A stretch of 64,000 nucleotides of DNA from Flavobacterium hankyongi (GCF_036840915.1 NZ_CP085725.1:2232001-2296000), one strand, 5' to 3'; positions 1 through 9,339 are shown, counted from the first letter of the stretch. Notes: generated by a model from the sequence alone, not told the origin. Translations and numbers: made by a program.

Positions 1-648
1 GTTACTGAAGCTGAAAATGGATTAGAAGCAATTAAAGCATTAAAAAAAGAAGATTTTGATATTATTTTAATGGATATTCAAATGCCTGAGCTTGACGGCA
101 TTGAAACTACAACAATTATTAGAAACGAACTAAAGCTAAAAACTCCAATCATTGCTCTTACCGCAAACGCCTTCAAATCAGAAATAGAAAAATGCTACGC
201 TGCTGGAATAAATGATTATGTTACTAAACCATTTGATGAAGATCTTTTAATAGAAGTTATTTATAAAAATTTAAATAAAAATTATCTTTTAAAAAACACA
301 AAAGACGAGTTACTGTATAACCTAAACTCTCTCTACAATTTAAGTCGTGGCAATAATGATTTTGTTTTTAAAATGATCGAAATATTTATCAAACAAACAG
401 AAGAAACTATAATTAAGATTAATGATGCAATTAAATCAAATGAGTTTTCAGAGGTTAGTAAACTTATCCATAAAATTAAACCTAGTGTAGAAGGGATGGG
501 AATTAAAAGCTTAATGGAGGACATGAAAAATTTAGAAGTAATTAGTAAAAATAAAAATGATAAAGAAATTATACGGTTATTCGAGATCATAAAAGAAAGT
601 TTACAATTAGCTATAGTACAACTCAAAGAAAACGAATTAAAGAATTAA
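1..648 (+). CDS. C-terminal part of a hybrid histidine kinase (receiver + Hpt), 5' truncated
   Basis: The open frame is already coding at base 1 and has no start in the window, so this is the end of a longer protein. The visible part begins inside a receiver domain (ILMDIQMPELDG, with the phospho-acceptor Asp in MDIQMP, then LTANAF and the conserved Lys in VTKPFDE). An Hpt domain follows with the phospho-His in LIHKIKPSVEGMG. Receiver followed by Hpt is the usual tail of a multistep phosphorelay sensor kinase. The ATG at 70 lies within the receiver fold and is not a real start. The kinase core must lie left of the window. The small response regulator downstream is a plausible partner. Confidence 0.85.
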   Translation, partial: VTEAENGLEAIKALKKEDFDIILMDIQMPELDGIETTTIIRNELKLKTPIIALTANAFKSEIEKCYAAGINDYVTKPFDEDLLIEVIYKNLNKNYLLKNTKDELLYNLNSLYNLSRGNNDFVFKMIEIFIKQTEETIIKINDAIKSNEFSEVSKLIHKIKPSVEGMGIKSLMEDMKNLEVISKNKNDKEIIRLFEIIKESLQLAIVQLKENELKN

Positions 649-694
649 ATTGGAAAAAATCCAAATTTTGGAAAAATTGGAATATTCTAAAAAC

Positions 695-728
695 CTTCAA
701 AACCTTTTAAATAAAGGGTTTTTATTTT
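695..728 (+). terminator. Probable intrinsic terminator after the hybrid kinase
   Basis: An A-rich arm (AAAACCTTTT, from 699) pairs imperfectly with AAAGGGTTTTT across a short AT loop, and a T run follows. It lies between the kinase stop and the next rightward gene. Confidence 0.45.
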
Positions 729-774
729 TGGCCTGAAATTAGCTGTCTATATAATTATAATAAAATTAGACTTA

Positions 775-1245
775 ATGGAAAGGCAAAATAAGCTCAAACT
801 ATTTATCGTTGATGATGACAATTTTTGTTCAAGCGTATTTCAGCAATATTTAAATAACATAAACTTTACAAACATACAATGCTTTACCAATGATAATGAT
901 TGCATAGACAATTTAGATCAAAATCCAGACATCATTTTTCTAGATCATAATATGGAAGATTTGGCTAGCTTTGAGGTTCTTAAAAAAATTAAACGCCACA
1001 ACCCTAACATCTATGTTATAATCGTTTCAGGGCAAGAAAACATTACAACAGCAATAAATGCATTAAAATACGGAGCTTTTGATTATATGGTAAAAGATTC
1101 AAATATTTGTGAAAAAATGAGCAAAGTGATTGAAGTAATATTAAAGATAAAAGAGGAATTAGAAAAATCAAATCCAACTACAATTCAAAAATTATTGTCA
1201 TTTACATTCACAACATTTACTATTACAAGTTGGTTTAACTTATAA
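775..1245 (+). CDS. Single-domain response regulator (CheY-like)
   Basis: A 156-residue receiver protein with no output domain. The acidic pair is in LFIVDDDNF, the phospho-acceptor Asp is in DIIFLDHNM, the switch Ser is in IIVSGQ and the conserved Lys is in DYMVKDS. The last 40 residues are Lys/Glu-rich then hydrophobic (TFTTFTITSW) and look like a short tail, not a DNA-binding domain. It follows a hybrid kinase on the same strand, so phosphotransfer from the upstream Hpt is a reasonable guess, but the pairing is inferred from position only. Confidence 0.85.
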   Translation: MERQNKLKLFIVDDDNFCSSVFQQYLNNINFTNIQCFTNDNDCIDNLDQNPDIIFLDHNMEDLASFEVLKKIKRHNPNIYVIIVSGQENITTAINALKYGAFDYMVKDSNICEKMSKVIEVILKIKEELEKSNPTTIQKLLSFTFTTFTITSWFNL

Positions 1246-1460
1246 AAAACGCCTTGTCAATAACACTTTTGCTATTCTTTTGCTATTTTCTTTTAATTAA
1301 TGACAAGTAAAATTTTGTTGATTTTAAATAATCTTAAAAAAATGGTAAAAAAGAGATTTGAATTATGAAAATTAGTTAGATAGAAAACACTTAGAATAAC
1401 ACATTCTAAAATAAACAAATAGTAAAAACTTGAAATCTAATGGATAAATATTATGAGTAT

Positions 1461-1829
1461 TTAATTTATGTTGTTGATTTCTATTTGCAATTTCTTTGTT
1501 AAACTTTTGAAAACTAAATCATAAGAATCATTAATCAATTCTAACATCATTTTATCAGAAACATCCTTGTTAAAATCAACTGTATTCCAATGCACTTTAC
1601 TCATGTGGTACCCTGGATTAACTCCTTCATATTCGGCACGGAGTTCTAATGCTTTATCAGGATCACATTTCAAATTAAGAGATGGCGTCCCTTTTTCCCA
1701 TTCCTGCAAAGACGTTAAACAAAACATCTTTCCACCTACTTTAAAAACCAAAGTATCTTCATCAAAAGGAAAATGTTCTGTAACCCCTTTTTTTGACAAG
1801 CAAAATTCGTAAAGTTGTTGTATGTTCAT
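1461..1829 (-). CDS. MmcQ/YjbR family protein
   Basis: A small (122 residue) protein of the MmcQ/YjbR family. Visible hallmarks are FPFDEDTLVFKVGGKMFCL in the N-terminal half, the PSLNLKCDPDKA segment, and the PGYHMSKVHWNTV motif in the C-terminal half. The family has a double-wing fold and is sometimes called DNA-binding, but its role is not established. I prefer the ATG at 1829 over a TTG 21 bases upstream because homologs begin near MNIQQL and the ATG start falls just after the stop of the VOC gene. It is the last gene of a leftward group. Confidence 0.75.
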   Translation of the reverse strand: MNIQQLYEFCLSKKGVTEHFPFDEDTLVFKVGGKMFCLTSLQEWEKGTPSLNLKCDPDKALELRAEYEGVNPGYHMSKVHWNTVDFNKDVSDKMMLELINDSYDLVFKSLTKKLQIEINNIN

Positions 1830-1833
1830 TTGT

Positions 1834-2184
1834 TTAAATTGACTGACCAAAAGTTAATAAAGTGCCATTTGGATCTATAATTGAGAATTCTATTTGATCC
1901 CAAGGCTTTTTCTCTAGTTTACCATTTGGATGAATTTGAATATTATTTTCTTGAACTTTTTTATAAAAGTCGGCAATATCATTTTCCATTCGGATATAAA
2001 TCATAAAATCAGATTTCAATGGATTTAATTCTTTATAAACAAAGAAATGAATTTCAAATTTATCTTTTGAAACGATACAATAATCATTATAATCTGCATT
2101 CAAGACAAAACCTAGTTTTTCATAAAACCCAAGAGTTTTCTGTTTGTCAATAAAGGGTAATTTAGGAATAATAGCCGTAATCAT
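1834..2184 (-). CDS. VOC-fold (glyoxalase/bleomycin-resistance-like) protein
   Basis: A 116-residue single VOC-type protein. The beginning (IPKLPFIDKQKTLGFYEKLGF) is the typical 'target-in-motion' start of bleomycin-resistance-like proteins, and DPNGTLLTFGQ is the usual end. FEIHFFVYKEL resembles the middle strand of bleomycin-binding members. Enzyme or binding activity cannot be assigned. Its start overlaps the stop of the upstream cyclase gene by four bases, so the two are probably translationally coupled. Confidence 0.75.
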   Translation of the reverse strand: MITAIIPKLPFIDKQKTLGFYEKLGFVLNADYNDYCIVSKDKFEIHFFVYKELNPLKSDFMIYIRMENDIADFYKKVQENNIQIHPNGKLEKKPWDQIEFSIIDPNGTLLTFGQSI

Positions 2185-2945
2185 ATTTTGTACAATGTTG
2201 GTTTACTCGGACTTGCATCATTTTCAAACGAAGCGATTTGAAGGTTTAGTATGTAAGATCCATCATCAATCGTATCATCAACAAAAATCAATTCTGTTAT
2301 TGTACTGCTCATTCTAGCATCTTGATTAAGATGATTTACATCTTTTACATTCCAAAATGCTTTATGCGCCAATAGTCTGCCTTCATCATGTTCTCTATCA
2401 ACACTTGGTAAATCGATTAACAGATGTTGAATTCCTTTTCCGCGAATAAATGTTGCTGCTTCTTCCAACAAATAAGGCCAGTTGGTGTTTGAGTATTTTT
2501 TTGAAGTTTTATCAGATGAATTTGGCAATGTTCTAATAATAATCGCTTCAGGAGATTTACCTTGTAAAGCATTTTCAATCTGTGCTTTAGTAATCACAAA
2601 ATCTTCTCCTTGTGCTTCTGGCTGTACCGAAATCACTTCTGCAGTAAAAAAGAATTGCTTTAAACATTGATTGATACTATAGAAATCTCTTGTAATGTGT
2701 CCCAAACATTCGGTATGCGTACCATGTCCGTGAGGATTGAAAAAAATATTATTGAAATTTGTCGACGAACTCCCTTCAGAAACTTTACCTACCCAATCGC
2801 CAAATCGAACAGGTTCTATTTCTGGCTTTTCAATATACCAAGCAATTGGATTTTGTTCTGTATTAGAAATTGGCAAAGAAATATCTAATGGTTGAGATAA
2901 ATCTATTTTAAAAGTCTGCTTTTGGTGTTGAATTTCTGCAATCAC
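2181..2945 (-). CDS. Cyclase family metal-dependent hydrolase (kynurenine formamidase-like)
   Basis: This is a cyclase/kynurenine-formamidase-fold protein of about 254 residues. The family metal motif is seen as HGHGTHTECLGH, and a second acidic/His region as LPSVDREHDEGRLLAHKAF. Family members hydrolyse amides such as N-formylkynurenine, but the substrate here is unknown because no tryptophan-degradation genes are nearby. The start is uncertain: a GTG at 2945 (MIAEIQHQ..., just after the hemW stop) or a TTG at 2975 that would overlap hemW by 19 bases. I chose 2945 because it matches the usual family N-terminus. Confidence 0.7.
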   Translation of the reverse strand: MIAEIQHQKQTFKIDLSQPLDISLPISNTEQNPIAWYIEKPEIEPVRFGDWVGKVSEGSSSTNFNNIFFNPHGHGTHTECLGHITRDFYSINQCLKQFFFTAEVISVQPEAQGEDFVITKAQIENALQGKSPEAIIIRTLPNSSDKTSKKYSNTNWPYLLEEAATFIRGKGIQHLLIDLPSVDREHDEGRLLAHKAFWNVKDVNHLNQDARMSSTITELIFVDDTIDDGSYILNLQIASFENDASPSKPTLYKI

Positions 2946-2956
2946 TTTGAAATTAT

Positions 2957-4090
2957 TTATTCCAAATTTAACCAAAAAAGGTCTGATGCAATTCCGTCAC
3001 AAAAGAATTTTCCTTTTTTCGTAGTTTTCAAAATATCATTTTCAAGAATCAATTTTTCATCATCAAGAAATTGTTGTGCATTTTGAAGTAAATATTCCAG
3101 ATACTCTTTCCCAAATTCCTTTTCTATTCTCTGTAAAGAAACACCCCAAACCGTGCGCAAACCAGTCATAACATTTTCGTTATATCTATCAGTAATAGAT
3201 AATGTTTCAATCTCACTTGGCAATTTAGACTCCTCAATAGACTTAATATACAAAGAATTATTGGAAACATTCCAACTACGATTCACTCCATCGTAACTAT
3301 GAGCCGATGGGCCAATACCAATGTATTTTTTTCCTAGCCAGTATGCCGAGTTGTTTTTAGAAAAATAATTTGACTTACCAAAATTCGACAATTCATAATG
3401 TACAAATCCATTATTTTCGAGTTTCTCCACCAACATTAAAAACTGTTCATGTGCTACACCATCATCAAGTGCTGGTATATCACCTTTTTGAATCATTTTT
3501 TCTAAAGCTGTTTTATGCTCAACAGTTAGTGCATAGTTTGATATATGAGGAATATTTAAATCCAATAATGTTTGAATGTTCAGAAGCCACTTCTCATTGG
3601 TCAAACCTGGAATTCCATAAATCAAATCGACCGAAATATTATCAAAATATTGAACGGCAAATTCAAGACATTCTTTAGCTTCTAGAGCATTATGTGCACG
3701 ATTCATAAGCTTCAAATCTTCTTCATAAAAAGACTGCACTCCTATAGATAATCTATTTACTCGAGATTTTGCCAACTCCAGAATTCGTTCCTTATTTAAA
3801 TCATCAGGATTGGCTTCGATGGTAATTTCGGGATTATCTGAAACTTTATAATTAACATAAACCTCATCAATTAAATGATTTAAATCGTCTGAAGACAATA
3901 TTGATGGTGTTCCGCCTCCAAAATAAATAGTTTCTACTGTTTCAACTTTAAATTCATTTTTACGTAAAACAAGTTCTTTGGCTAAGGCCAAAACCATAGT
4001 ATCGCTTTTCTTTAATGAAGTAGAAAAGTGAAAATCGCAGTAATGACAAGCCTGCTTACAAAAAGGGATATGGATGTAGATTCCTGCCAT
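2957..4090 (-). CDS. hemW: Radical SAM heme chaperone HemW
   Basis: A 377-residue radical SAM protein. The cluster motif is C11-x3-C15-x2-C18 in IPFCKQACHYCDF, followed by TIYFGGGTPS and the SAM-binding region (SIGVQSFYEEDLKLMNRAH). HemW is the former 'coproporphyrinogen III oxidase-like' protein and is thought to handle heme delivery. The CxxxCxxC followed by Phe matches the HemW group, which separates it from true HemN. The HemW-type C-terminal region (YIGIGPSAHSY and the region after it) is present. It is followed leftward by the cyclase gene. Confidence 0.9.
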   Translation of the reverse strand: MAGIYIHIPFCKQACHYCDFHFSTSLKKSDTMVLALAKELVLRKNEFKVETVETIYFGGGTPSILSSDDLNHLIDEVYVNYKVSDNPEITIEANPDDLNKERILELAKSRVNRLSIGVQSFYEEDLKLMNRAHNALEAKECLEFAVQYFDNISVDLIYGIPGLTNEKWLLNIQTLLDLNIPHISNYALTVEHKTALEKMIQKGDIPALDDGVAHEQFLMLVEKLENNGFVHYELSNFGKSNYFSKNNSAYWLGKKYIGIGPSAHSYDGVNRSWNVSNNSLYIKSIEESKLPSEIETLSITDRYNENVMTGLRTVWGVSLQRIEKEFGKEYLEYLLQNAQQFLDDEKLILENDILKTTKKGKFFCDGIASDLFWLNLE

Positions 4091-4122
4091 AAAAAAGGGC
4101 AGATAAACTGCCCTGATATTTG

Positions 4123-4980
4123 TTATTGTGCTCCTTCTTTAAAAGTCCCGTTTGTAATTGTAATTGTTGACCCATTTGTTGGATGCGTTGCCGTTAAGCT
4201 AAATGTACCTTGCACTATCATAGAAGAAGCAGTTGCATATGTTATAGTTCCTGACACATTGTACTCTATTTCCTGATGTGTTACAGGATCATATTTTGAA
4301 AACGAAATTCTTTTTGTTGCAGAATTGTTTGAAAAATTAAAAGTCCCTGTTTGTGGCGAAAGATATGGATAAACAATTCCTATTATATACTCTCCTCCAT
4401 TTTGTTCGAACAAAGTACTTGTGCTTCCGTCACCAGTAGAACTTTTTTGAATCCCATACCAATCTTGCCCATTTACTTTAGCATAAGTTCCAATACCACT
4501 AATAGGTGGTGTATATTCTATATAAGAGATCTTAAACGAACCACTAACAGTATTAGTTGTTGAAGTGTGATCGTATTCATCTTCATATAATTTACCGCTA
4601 AAATTAACCTTAATTGTTTTGTTTGTCGTGTTAATTTCAACTAATTGAAAAGTAAAAGTACTATTACTAAAATATGCAAACGAAGACGAAGTAGATATTG
4701 TGCTTGATATTGTGTTTGGATGTGTGAAAGCCTCGTATAAATTACCGTGAGTATTAAATTTTAAAGAAATTCCAAGACCGTCAGGGGTATCACCAGAAAC
4801 TTCAATAAAACTTTCTTGTTTAATAGCAGTCCAACTATTAACGTTTTTTGCTTGACCATTATATGTTAAATTGAAATAATTTGCTTCTTGATCTTGAGGA
4901 GAGTCGCTTGAGCTATCAGACGAACAAGATACCAAAGAAACAGCTGTTAATAATACAGCGAAAAAATTTAGCATTTTCAT
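4123..4980 (-). CDS. Secreted lipoprotein of unknown function
   Basis: A 285-residue protein with a lipoprotein signal (LLTAVSLVSCSSD), followed by a Ser/Asp-rich tether (SSDSSSDSPQDQE). This is common for surface lipoproteins of Bacteroidota. The mature part looks all-beta and has two similar halves: each carries FNLTYNGQ- or AKVNGQDWYG-like starts and each ends with a SGTI/GSFKI strand. I recognise no named family. It lies between ruvC and hemW on the same strand, with 32 bases to hemW and 50 to ruvC. Confidence 0.7.
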   Translation of the reverse strand: MKMLNFFAVLLTAVSLVSCSSDSSSDSPQDQEANYFNLTYNGQAKNVNSWTAIKQESFIEVSGDTPDGLGISLKFNTHGNLYEAFTHPNTISSTISTSSSFAYFSNSTFTFQLVEINTTNKTIKVNFSGKLYEDEYDHTSTTNTVSGSFKISYIEYTPPISGIGTYAKVNGQDWYGIQKSSTGDGSTSTLFEQNGGEYIIGIVYPYLSPQTGTFNFSNNSATKRISFSKYDPVTHQEIEYNVSGTITYATASSMIVQGTFSLTATHPTNGSTITITNGTFKEGAQ

Positions 4981-5030
4981 AAGTAGATTTTAAATTTTCA
5001 CAAATATATTCTTATTTCTAAACAAAAGTG

Positions 5031-5585
5031 TCATTTTTTTATTCTCTCTTCATTTTGCTTTACAAAAGCATCCCAACCCGAATAACTCTTACCTATCTCA
5101 ACTCTACCCGAATTAAAAAAATGACAAACAGCTGCTGCCAAACCATCTGTCGAATCAAGGTTTTTTGGCAATTCTTTCAATCCTAACAACTGCTGAAGCA
5201 TTTTAGCCACTTGTTCCTTACTGGCATTTCCGTTTCCTGTAATAGCCATTTTAATCTTCTTGGGTTCATACTCAGTAATAGGAATCTGACGTGACAAACC
5301 TGCCGCCATAGCTACTCCTTGAGCTCTACCCAATTTAAGCATCGATTGCACATTTTTTCCAAAGAATGGTGCTTCGATTGCAATTTCATCAGGATAATAG
5401 GTATCAATTAACTCAATAGTGCGTTCAAAAATTCGTCTCAAACGCATATAATGGTCGTCCATTTTGTTAAGCTGAAGCTCATTCAACTGAATGAATTCCA
5501 TCTTTTTATTTACCACACGAATAAGTCCAAAACCCATAATGGTTGTTCCAGGATCTATCCCTAATATGATTCGTTCGTTTGACAA
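5031..5585 (-). CDS. ruvC: Holliday junction endodeoxyribonuclease RuvC
   Basis: A 184-residue RuvC resolvase. The catalytic acidic residues are visible as Asp11 in LGIDPGTTIMGFG, Glu in EIAIEAPFFGKN, and the C-terminal LDSTDGLAAAVCH. It resolves Holliday junctions with RuvAB, which are not in this window. The reading frame begins with TTG at 5585. No ATG is available near the expected N-terminus, and the protein start (SNERIILGIDPGTT) fits the family, so a non-ATG start is likely. Confidence 0.93.
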   Translation of the reverse strand: MSNERIILGIDPGTTIMGFGLIRVVNKKMEFIQLNELQLNKMDDHYMRLRRIFERTIELIDTYYPDEIAIEAPFFGKNVQSMLKLGRAQGVAMAAGLSRQIPITEYEPKKIKMAITGNGNASKEQVAKMLQQLLGLKELPKNLDSTDGLAAAVCHFFNSGRVEIGKSYSGWDAFVKQNEERIKK

Positions 5586-5642
5586 GCTTTTTTTGTTTAA
5601 AAGTTAAAGTTTAAAAGTACAAAGTTTTGTTACTTTGCTTCG

Positions 5643-6599
5643 ATGACACTATTGAATAACAAAACTAAACAATTCCTTATACTTCTACTCAAACTTTTGA
5701 TTGTAGGAGCTGCTTTTTATTTTATTTATGACAGATTAACTTCTGACACACAATTAAACTGGTCCCAATTCAAAAATTTAATAACACAAAAAGCTTCAAT
5801 TGGAAATATCGTTTTATTGATATTTTTGTCTTTTTTAAATAGATATTTAGAAATCCTCAAGTGGCAGAATCTCGTAAAAGTAATAAGACCAATAAGTATT
5901 TATGAATCAACAAAACAAGTTATGGGAGCTTTAACACTAGCTCTTTTTACACCAAACGGAATTGGAGAATATGCTGGTAAGGCTTTATTTTTTGAGAAAG
6001 AAAAAACAAAAAAAATAGTTTTCCTGAACTTGATATGTAATGGTATCCAAATGATTTTAACTATCATTTTTGGTGTTTTTGGTCTACTATATTTCAATGC
6101 TAATTTTAATATTATAACTCCTGAAAGGGTGATTATAATTACAGTGACTTTCTTTGTTGTAATTCTCACATTGTTTTTCCTTAAAAAAATAAGCATAAAA
6201 GGATACTCTCTCGAAAAATTGATACACAAAATCAATGGAATACCTAAGTCGATACATCAAAAAAACATTCTTTTAGCTATAGCAAGATACCTAACCTTTT
6301 CACATCAGTATTATTTTCTGTTCTTAATACTCGATGTTCAAATACCATATTTATTGCTTATGGCTGCCATAACGAGTGTTTACTTTTTAGCATCATCATT
6401 GCCAAGTTTTCAGTTTTTGGATTTTGCTGTTAAAGGAAGTGTTGCTGTATATTTCTTTGGATTATTGGGAGTTAGTGAGTGGATTGTGGTTTTTATCACT
6501 ACACTTATGTGGTTTTTAAATACTGTTTTACCAGTTGTTATAGGGACTTATTTTGTATTTACATTTAAATCAAGATGGAAACAGGAATCATCATTATAA
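5643..6599 (+). CDS. Lysylphosphatidylglycerol synthase TM-region/flippase-like membrane protein
   Basis: A 318-residue polytopic membrane protein with about eight hydrophobic segments. It resembles the UPF0104/LPG_synthase_TM group (AglD/YbhN-like): FLNRYLEILKWQNLVK after the second helix and ALTLALFTPNGIGEYAGKALFF are typical. Members of this group are proposed to flip lipid-linked precursors. The stop overlaps the start of the downstream glycosyltransferase by 25 bases, so the two probably act in one glycan or lipid modification step. It is divergent from ruvC. Confidence 0.75.
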   Translation: MTLLNNKTKQFLILLLKLLIVGAAFYFIYDRLTSDTQLNWSQFKNLITQKASIGNIVLLIFLSFLNRYLEILKWQNLVKVIRPISIYESTKQVMGALTLALFTPNGIGEYAGKALFFEKEKTKKIVFLNLICNGIQMILTIIFGVFGLLYFNANFNIITPERVIIITVTFFVVILTLFFLKKISIKGYSLEKLIHKINGIPKSIHQKNILLAIARYLTFSHQYYFLFLILDVQIPYLLLMAAITSVYFLASSLPSFQFLDFAVKGSVAVYFFGLLGVSEWIVVFITTLMWFLNTVLPVVIGTYFVFTFKSRWKQESSL

Positions 6600-7675
6600 C
6601 CTTATGGTATGTTTTAAACATTTTATGGCTGATTTATGGTTTTACCAAAGTAAAAACATTTATTCCTAAAGAAAACACACCATCAAATCTATTTACAATT
6701 GTTGTCCCCTTTAGAAATGAAGCTCACAATCTTCCTAAACTATTACAATCTATTGAAGAATTAAATTATCCTTATAACTTATTCAGAGTAATTTTAATAA
6801 ATGACGACTCAACAGACTCTTTTGAAATTCCTGATAAAAAATTTCAGATTTCTATATTAAATAATATAAGAAAAACAAACTCTCCAAAAAAAGATGCCAT
6901 TAATACTGCGATCAAAAATGTTGAAACAAATTGGATTATAACAACAGATGCTGATTGTATTATTCCTAAAAACTGGCTAAAAACTTTTGATGCATTTATT
7001 AAAGAAAACGATCCAAAAATGATTGCGTCTGGTGTTCATTATCAAACAGGAAATTTGGTTCTTGATAATTTTCAACAACTGGATTTAATGAGTTTACAAG
7101 GAACGACAATCGGAAGTTTTGGTAATCATCAGGCCTTTATGTGTAACGGAGCTAATTTTGCCTATCGTAAAGATTTTTTTGAAGAACTCAAAGCGTTTGA
7201 AGGCAACGATGCTATCGCAAGTGGAGATGATGTTTTTTTATTACAAAAAGCCATTAATACAGAAAATATAAATGTACATTTTTTAAAATCAAATCAAACA
7301 TTAGTACGAACCCAAACCGAAAAATCATGGTTAACCCTATTCCATCAACGAGTAAGATGGGCAAGTAAAACAGGGAATTATTCTGGAATTTATAGTAGAC
7401 AATTAGGTTTAAGTGTTTTTGTCATGAACTTAACATGGATAATAATTGCTTTTTTTTCGTCATGTTGTTTTTTATCACTTCACTTATTTCTTACCATAAT
7501 TACCCTAAAATTTTTTGTTGATAATTTTTTGATTTTAATAACTTCAAAATTCTTCAAAATAAAAATTAATCATCTTATACTTAGCAATCTTATTTATCCT
7601 TTTTTCAGCACAGCGGTGGTTTTCTATAGCTTTTTTGGTAGTTACAAATGGAAAGAGAGAACTTTCAAAAAATAA
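6575..7675 (+). CDS. Family 2 glycosyltransferase, membrane-anchored
   Basis: A 366-residue GT2 enzyme. An N-terminal hydrophobic segment precedes a GT-A domain with VVPFRNEAHNL, the nucleotide-binding Asp pair (INDDSTDS, near residue 75), the metal-binding DAD (TTDADC, near 123), SGDDVFLL, and QRVRW near 257-262, which is the Q/RxxRW motif of processive enzymes. Two or three C-terminal membrane helices follow. It likely transfers a sugar from a nucleotide donor to a membrane acceptor. The acceptor is unknown. It overlaps and is co-transcribed with the flippase-like gene upstream. Confidence 0.85.
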   Translation: METGIIIITLWYVLNILWLIYGFTKVKTFIPKENTPSNLFTIVVPFRNEAHNLPKLLQSIEELNYPYNLFRVILINDDSTDSFEIPDKKFQISILNNIRKTNSPKKDAINTAIKNVETNWIITTDADCIIPKNWLKTFDAFIKENDPKMIASGVHYQTGNLVLDNFQQLDLMSLQGTTIGSFGNHQAFMCNGANFAYRKDFFEELKAFEGNDAIASGDDVFLLQKAINTENINVHFLKSNQTLVRTQTEKSWLTLFHQRVRWASKTGNYSGIYSRQLGLSVFVMNLTWIIIAFFSSCCFLSLHLFLTIITLKFFVDNFLILITSKFFKIKINHLILSNLIYPFFSTAVVFYSFFGSYKWKERTFKK

Positions 7676-7784
7676 ACATCAATCATAAATATTGTAAATC
7701 AATAACTTACAATCACAATTTGTTACTTTTTCATAAATTTATAATTAAAGATTTTGTAACTTTATTACTCAATCTCACGAAATC

Positions 7785-8279
7785 ATGAAAGCTAAATTTT
7801 TAATAGTAATCTTGTTCTTTCTAGTTCAAATTGGGTTCTCTCAAACTGGAATGTTTGTTCATGGCAAAGTGGTTAATAACAATATCCCTATAAAAGGAGT
7901 TGAAATAATTAGCTTGAACACTAAAAATATTGTTATTACTGATGACAATGGATTATTTTCGATTATTGTGAATCCAAAAGATATTTTAGTTGTTGGTCTC
8001 AGAGGATACGAACCTAAAAGGATTGTTTTAGATCCTAGCAGAGCTGAGAATTATTATGTTAAAGTTCAATTAGTTCCTTCAAGAGATGAATTAGAAGAAA
8101 TTGTAGTTACATCCTTTGTACGTCCAAAATTTGACTCTCAAAAAATAGTAGACACACAATATTTTGATGATAACACATCTTCTCCAAAAAATAGACTTAT
8201 AAAAGATGGAACCATTGAGAACGGAATAAACTTTGTCCGCCTTTTTAAAGATGCAAAAAGCATTGTTTCAAGAAATTAA
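7785..8279 (+). CDS. Secreted CarboxypepD-reg-like domain protein
   Basis: A 164-residue exported protein with a signal peptide (FLIVILFFLVQIGFSQT) and a single carboxypeptidase-regulatory-like beta-sandwich: VHGKVVNNNIPIKGVEIISL, TDDNGLFSI, VVGLRGYEPKRI. This is the domain found at the front of SusC-like receptors, and the segment LEEIVVTSF looks like the start of a TonB plug, but the protein stops there. It may be a free-standing surface protein. Its stop directly abuts the stop of the convergent lipoprotein gene. Confidence 0.7.
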   Translation: MKAKFLIVILFFLVQIGFSQTGMFVHGKVVNNNIPIKGVEIISLNTKNIVITDDNGLFSIIVNPKDILVVGLRGYEPKRIVLDPSRAENYYVKVQLVPSRDELEEIVVTSFVRPKFDSQKIVDTQYFDDNTSSPKNRLIKDGTIENGINFVRLFKDAKSIVSRN

Positions 8280-8744
8280 TCAATTCTTTTTAATTATTAC
8301 AGGAATAATAAACTCAGACTTAACTTTTATTCCTCTCTTTATTGCTGGTTCAATAATTGGTAAACCAACAGTTTTCGATTTTATGACACTATCTAACTTA
8401 ACTGTATCTTCAGTAGTGTTTTGTGAAGCGAATTCAACTTTGTAATCAGGATATACCACAACTTTCAACTGCAATGTGTCAATGCTTGGAAATTTTCTTC
8501 GAATTGTATCATTACATAATTTCATCTCTAAATCCTTGGCCAATAATTCAAAAAAACATTGCTTTCTAGCTGCTTTATCCTCTAATGAATCACAATCGGC
8601 AAGACTTGGAAATTCATCAACACTTTCCCAATCAATTTTTTTAATCTCCTGATTTAACAATTCATCTTTGTTTGGTATATTTTTTTCAAAATACTGACAC
8701 GAATGCATTGATAAAAGTAAAACAAAAGGAAGAATTCTTTTCAT
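8280..8744 (-). CDS. Small lipoprotein with TonB C-terminal-like tail
   Basis: A 154-residue protein starting with a short lipoprotein signal (FVLLLSMHSCQYFEKN). The middle has two Cys (DCDSLEDKAARKQCFF). The end (VVVYPDYKVEFASQ... LPIIEPAIKRGIKVKSEF) resembles the TonB C-terminal fold with its 'P.i.Pa...G..v...f..p' pattern. It may be a partner of an energy-transduction system, but there is no transmembrane anchor of the classical TonB type. Function unknown. Convergent with and directly abutting the preceding gene. Confidence 0.6.
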   Translation of the reverse strand: MKRILPFVLLLSMHSCQYFEKNIPNKDELLNQEIKKIDWESVDEFPSLADCDSLEDKAARKQCFFELLAKDLEMKLCNDTIRRKFPSIDTLQLKVVVYPDYKVEFASQNTTEDTVKLDSVIKSKTVGLPIIEPAIKRGIKVKSEFIIPVIIKKN

Positions 8745-8814
8745 TTTTTAGGTAAACCGATTTAGTTTGAGAAAATAGCTTTATTTTAGGTTTCAAAAGT
8801 ACAAAAATAATTTT

Positions 8815-9318
8815 ATGGATATATTGCTATTAATACTAGGATTCATTTGTGTTGTAGTTGGAATTTTTGGTAGTTTTTTACCAGCACTTCCTGGACCAGG
8901 TTTAAGTTGGTTAGGGTTATTACTTTTATATCTTACCAATGCAGTTCCTAATAATTATTGGGTACTTGGAATTACACTCCTAATAACTTTAGTTATTTTA
9001 ATTTTGGATTACGTTATTCCTGCAAAGGGGACAAAGAAATTTGGAGGCAGTAAATATGGTATTTGGGGAACCAACATTGGTTTACTTATTGGATTATTCT
9101 TTATACCTATTCCTTTTGGATTTGTTTTAGGAGCTTTCCTTGGAGCTTTCCTTGGAGAAATGCTTTATGACAAAGAAGATCATAAAAGAGCCTTAAAAGC
9201 TGCAACTGGATCGTTTTTAGGGTTTTTAGTTTCCTCTTTTATGAAGTTTGTTGTTTGTATGATTTTTTTAGGGACTTTCCTTTACGTTAGTTGGTCAAAC
9301 AGACATTTTCTTTTTTAG
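8815..9318 (+). CDS. DUF456 family membrane protein
   Basis: A 167-residue membrane protein with about five hydrophobic segments. GIFGSFLPALPGPGLSWLGL and the glycine-rich KFGGSKYGIWGTNIGLLIG together with PFGFVLGAFLGAFLGEML are hallmark segments of the DUF456 family. No function is established. It stands alone, transcribed rightward, and ends at a bidirectional terminator shared with the tRNA-Asp gene that is read the other way. Confidence 0.8.
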   Translation: MDILLLILGFICVVVGIFGSFLPALPGPGLSWLGLLLLYLTNAVPNNYWVLGITLLITLVILILDYVIPAKGTKKFGGSKYGIWGTNIGLLIGLFFIPIPFGFVLGAFLGAFLGEMLYDKEDHKRALKAATGSFLGFLVSSFMKFVVCMIFLGTFLYVSWSNRHFLF

Positions 9319-9339
9319 AAAAAAATGTTTTAAAAATAA

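Noticed and set aside
70..648. ATG at 70 as a gene start
   Set aside because: It lies inside the receiver fold; the frame is coding from base 1, so the gene is truncated.
1246..1460. Small gene in the 215-base gap
   Set aside because: Only AT-rich sequence with no conserved frame or hairpin of note.
1830..1850. TTG start of the MmcQ-like gene
   Set aside because: It would overlap the upstream gene; ATG 1829 fits the family N-terminus.
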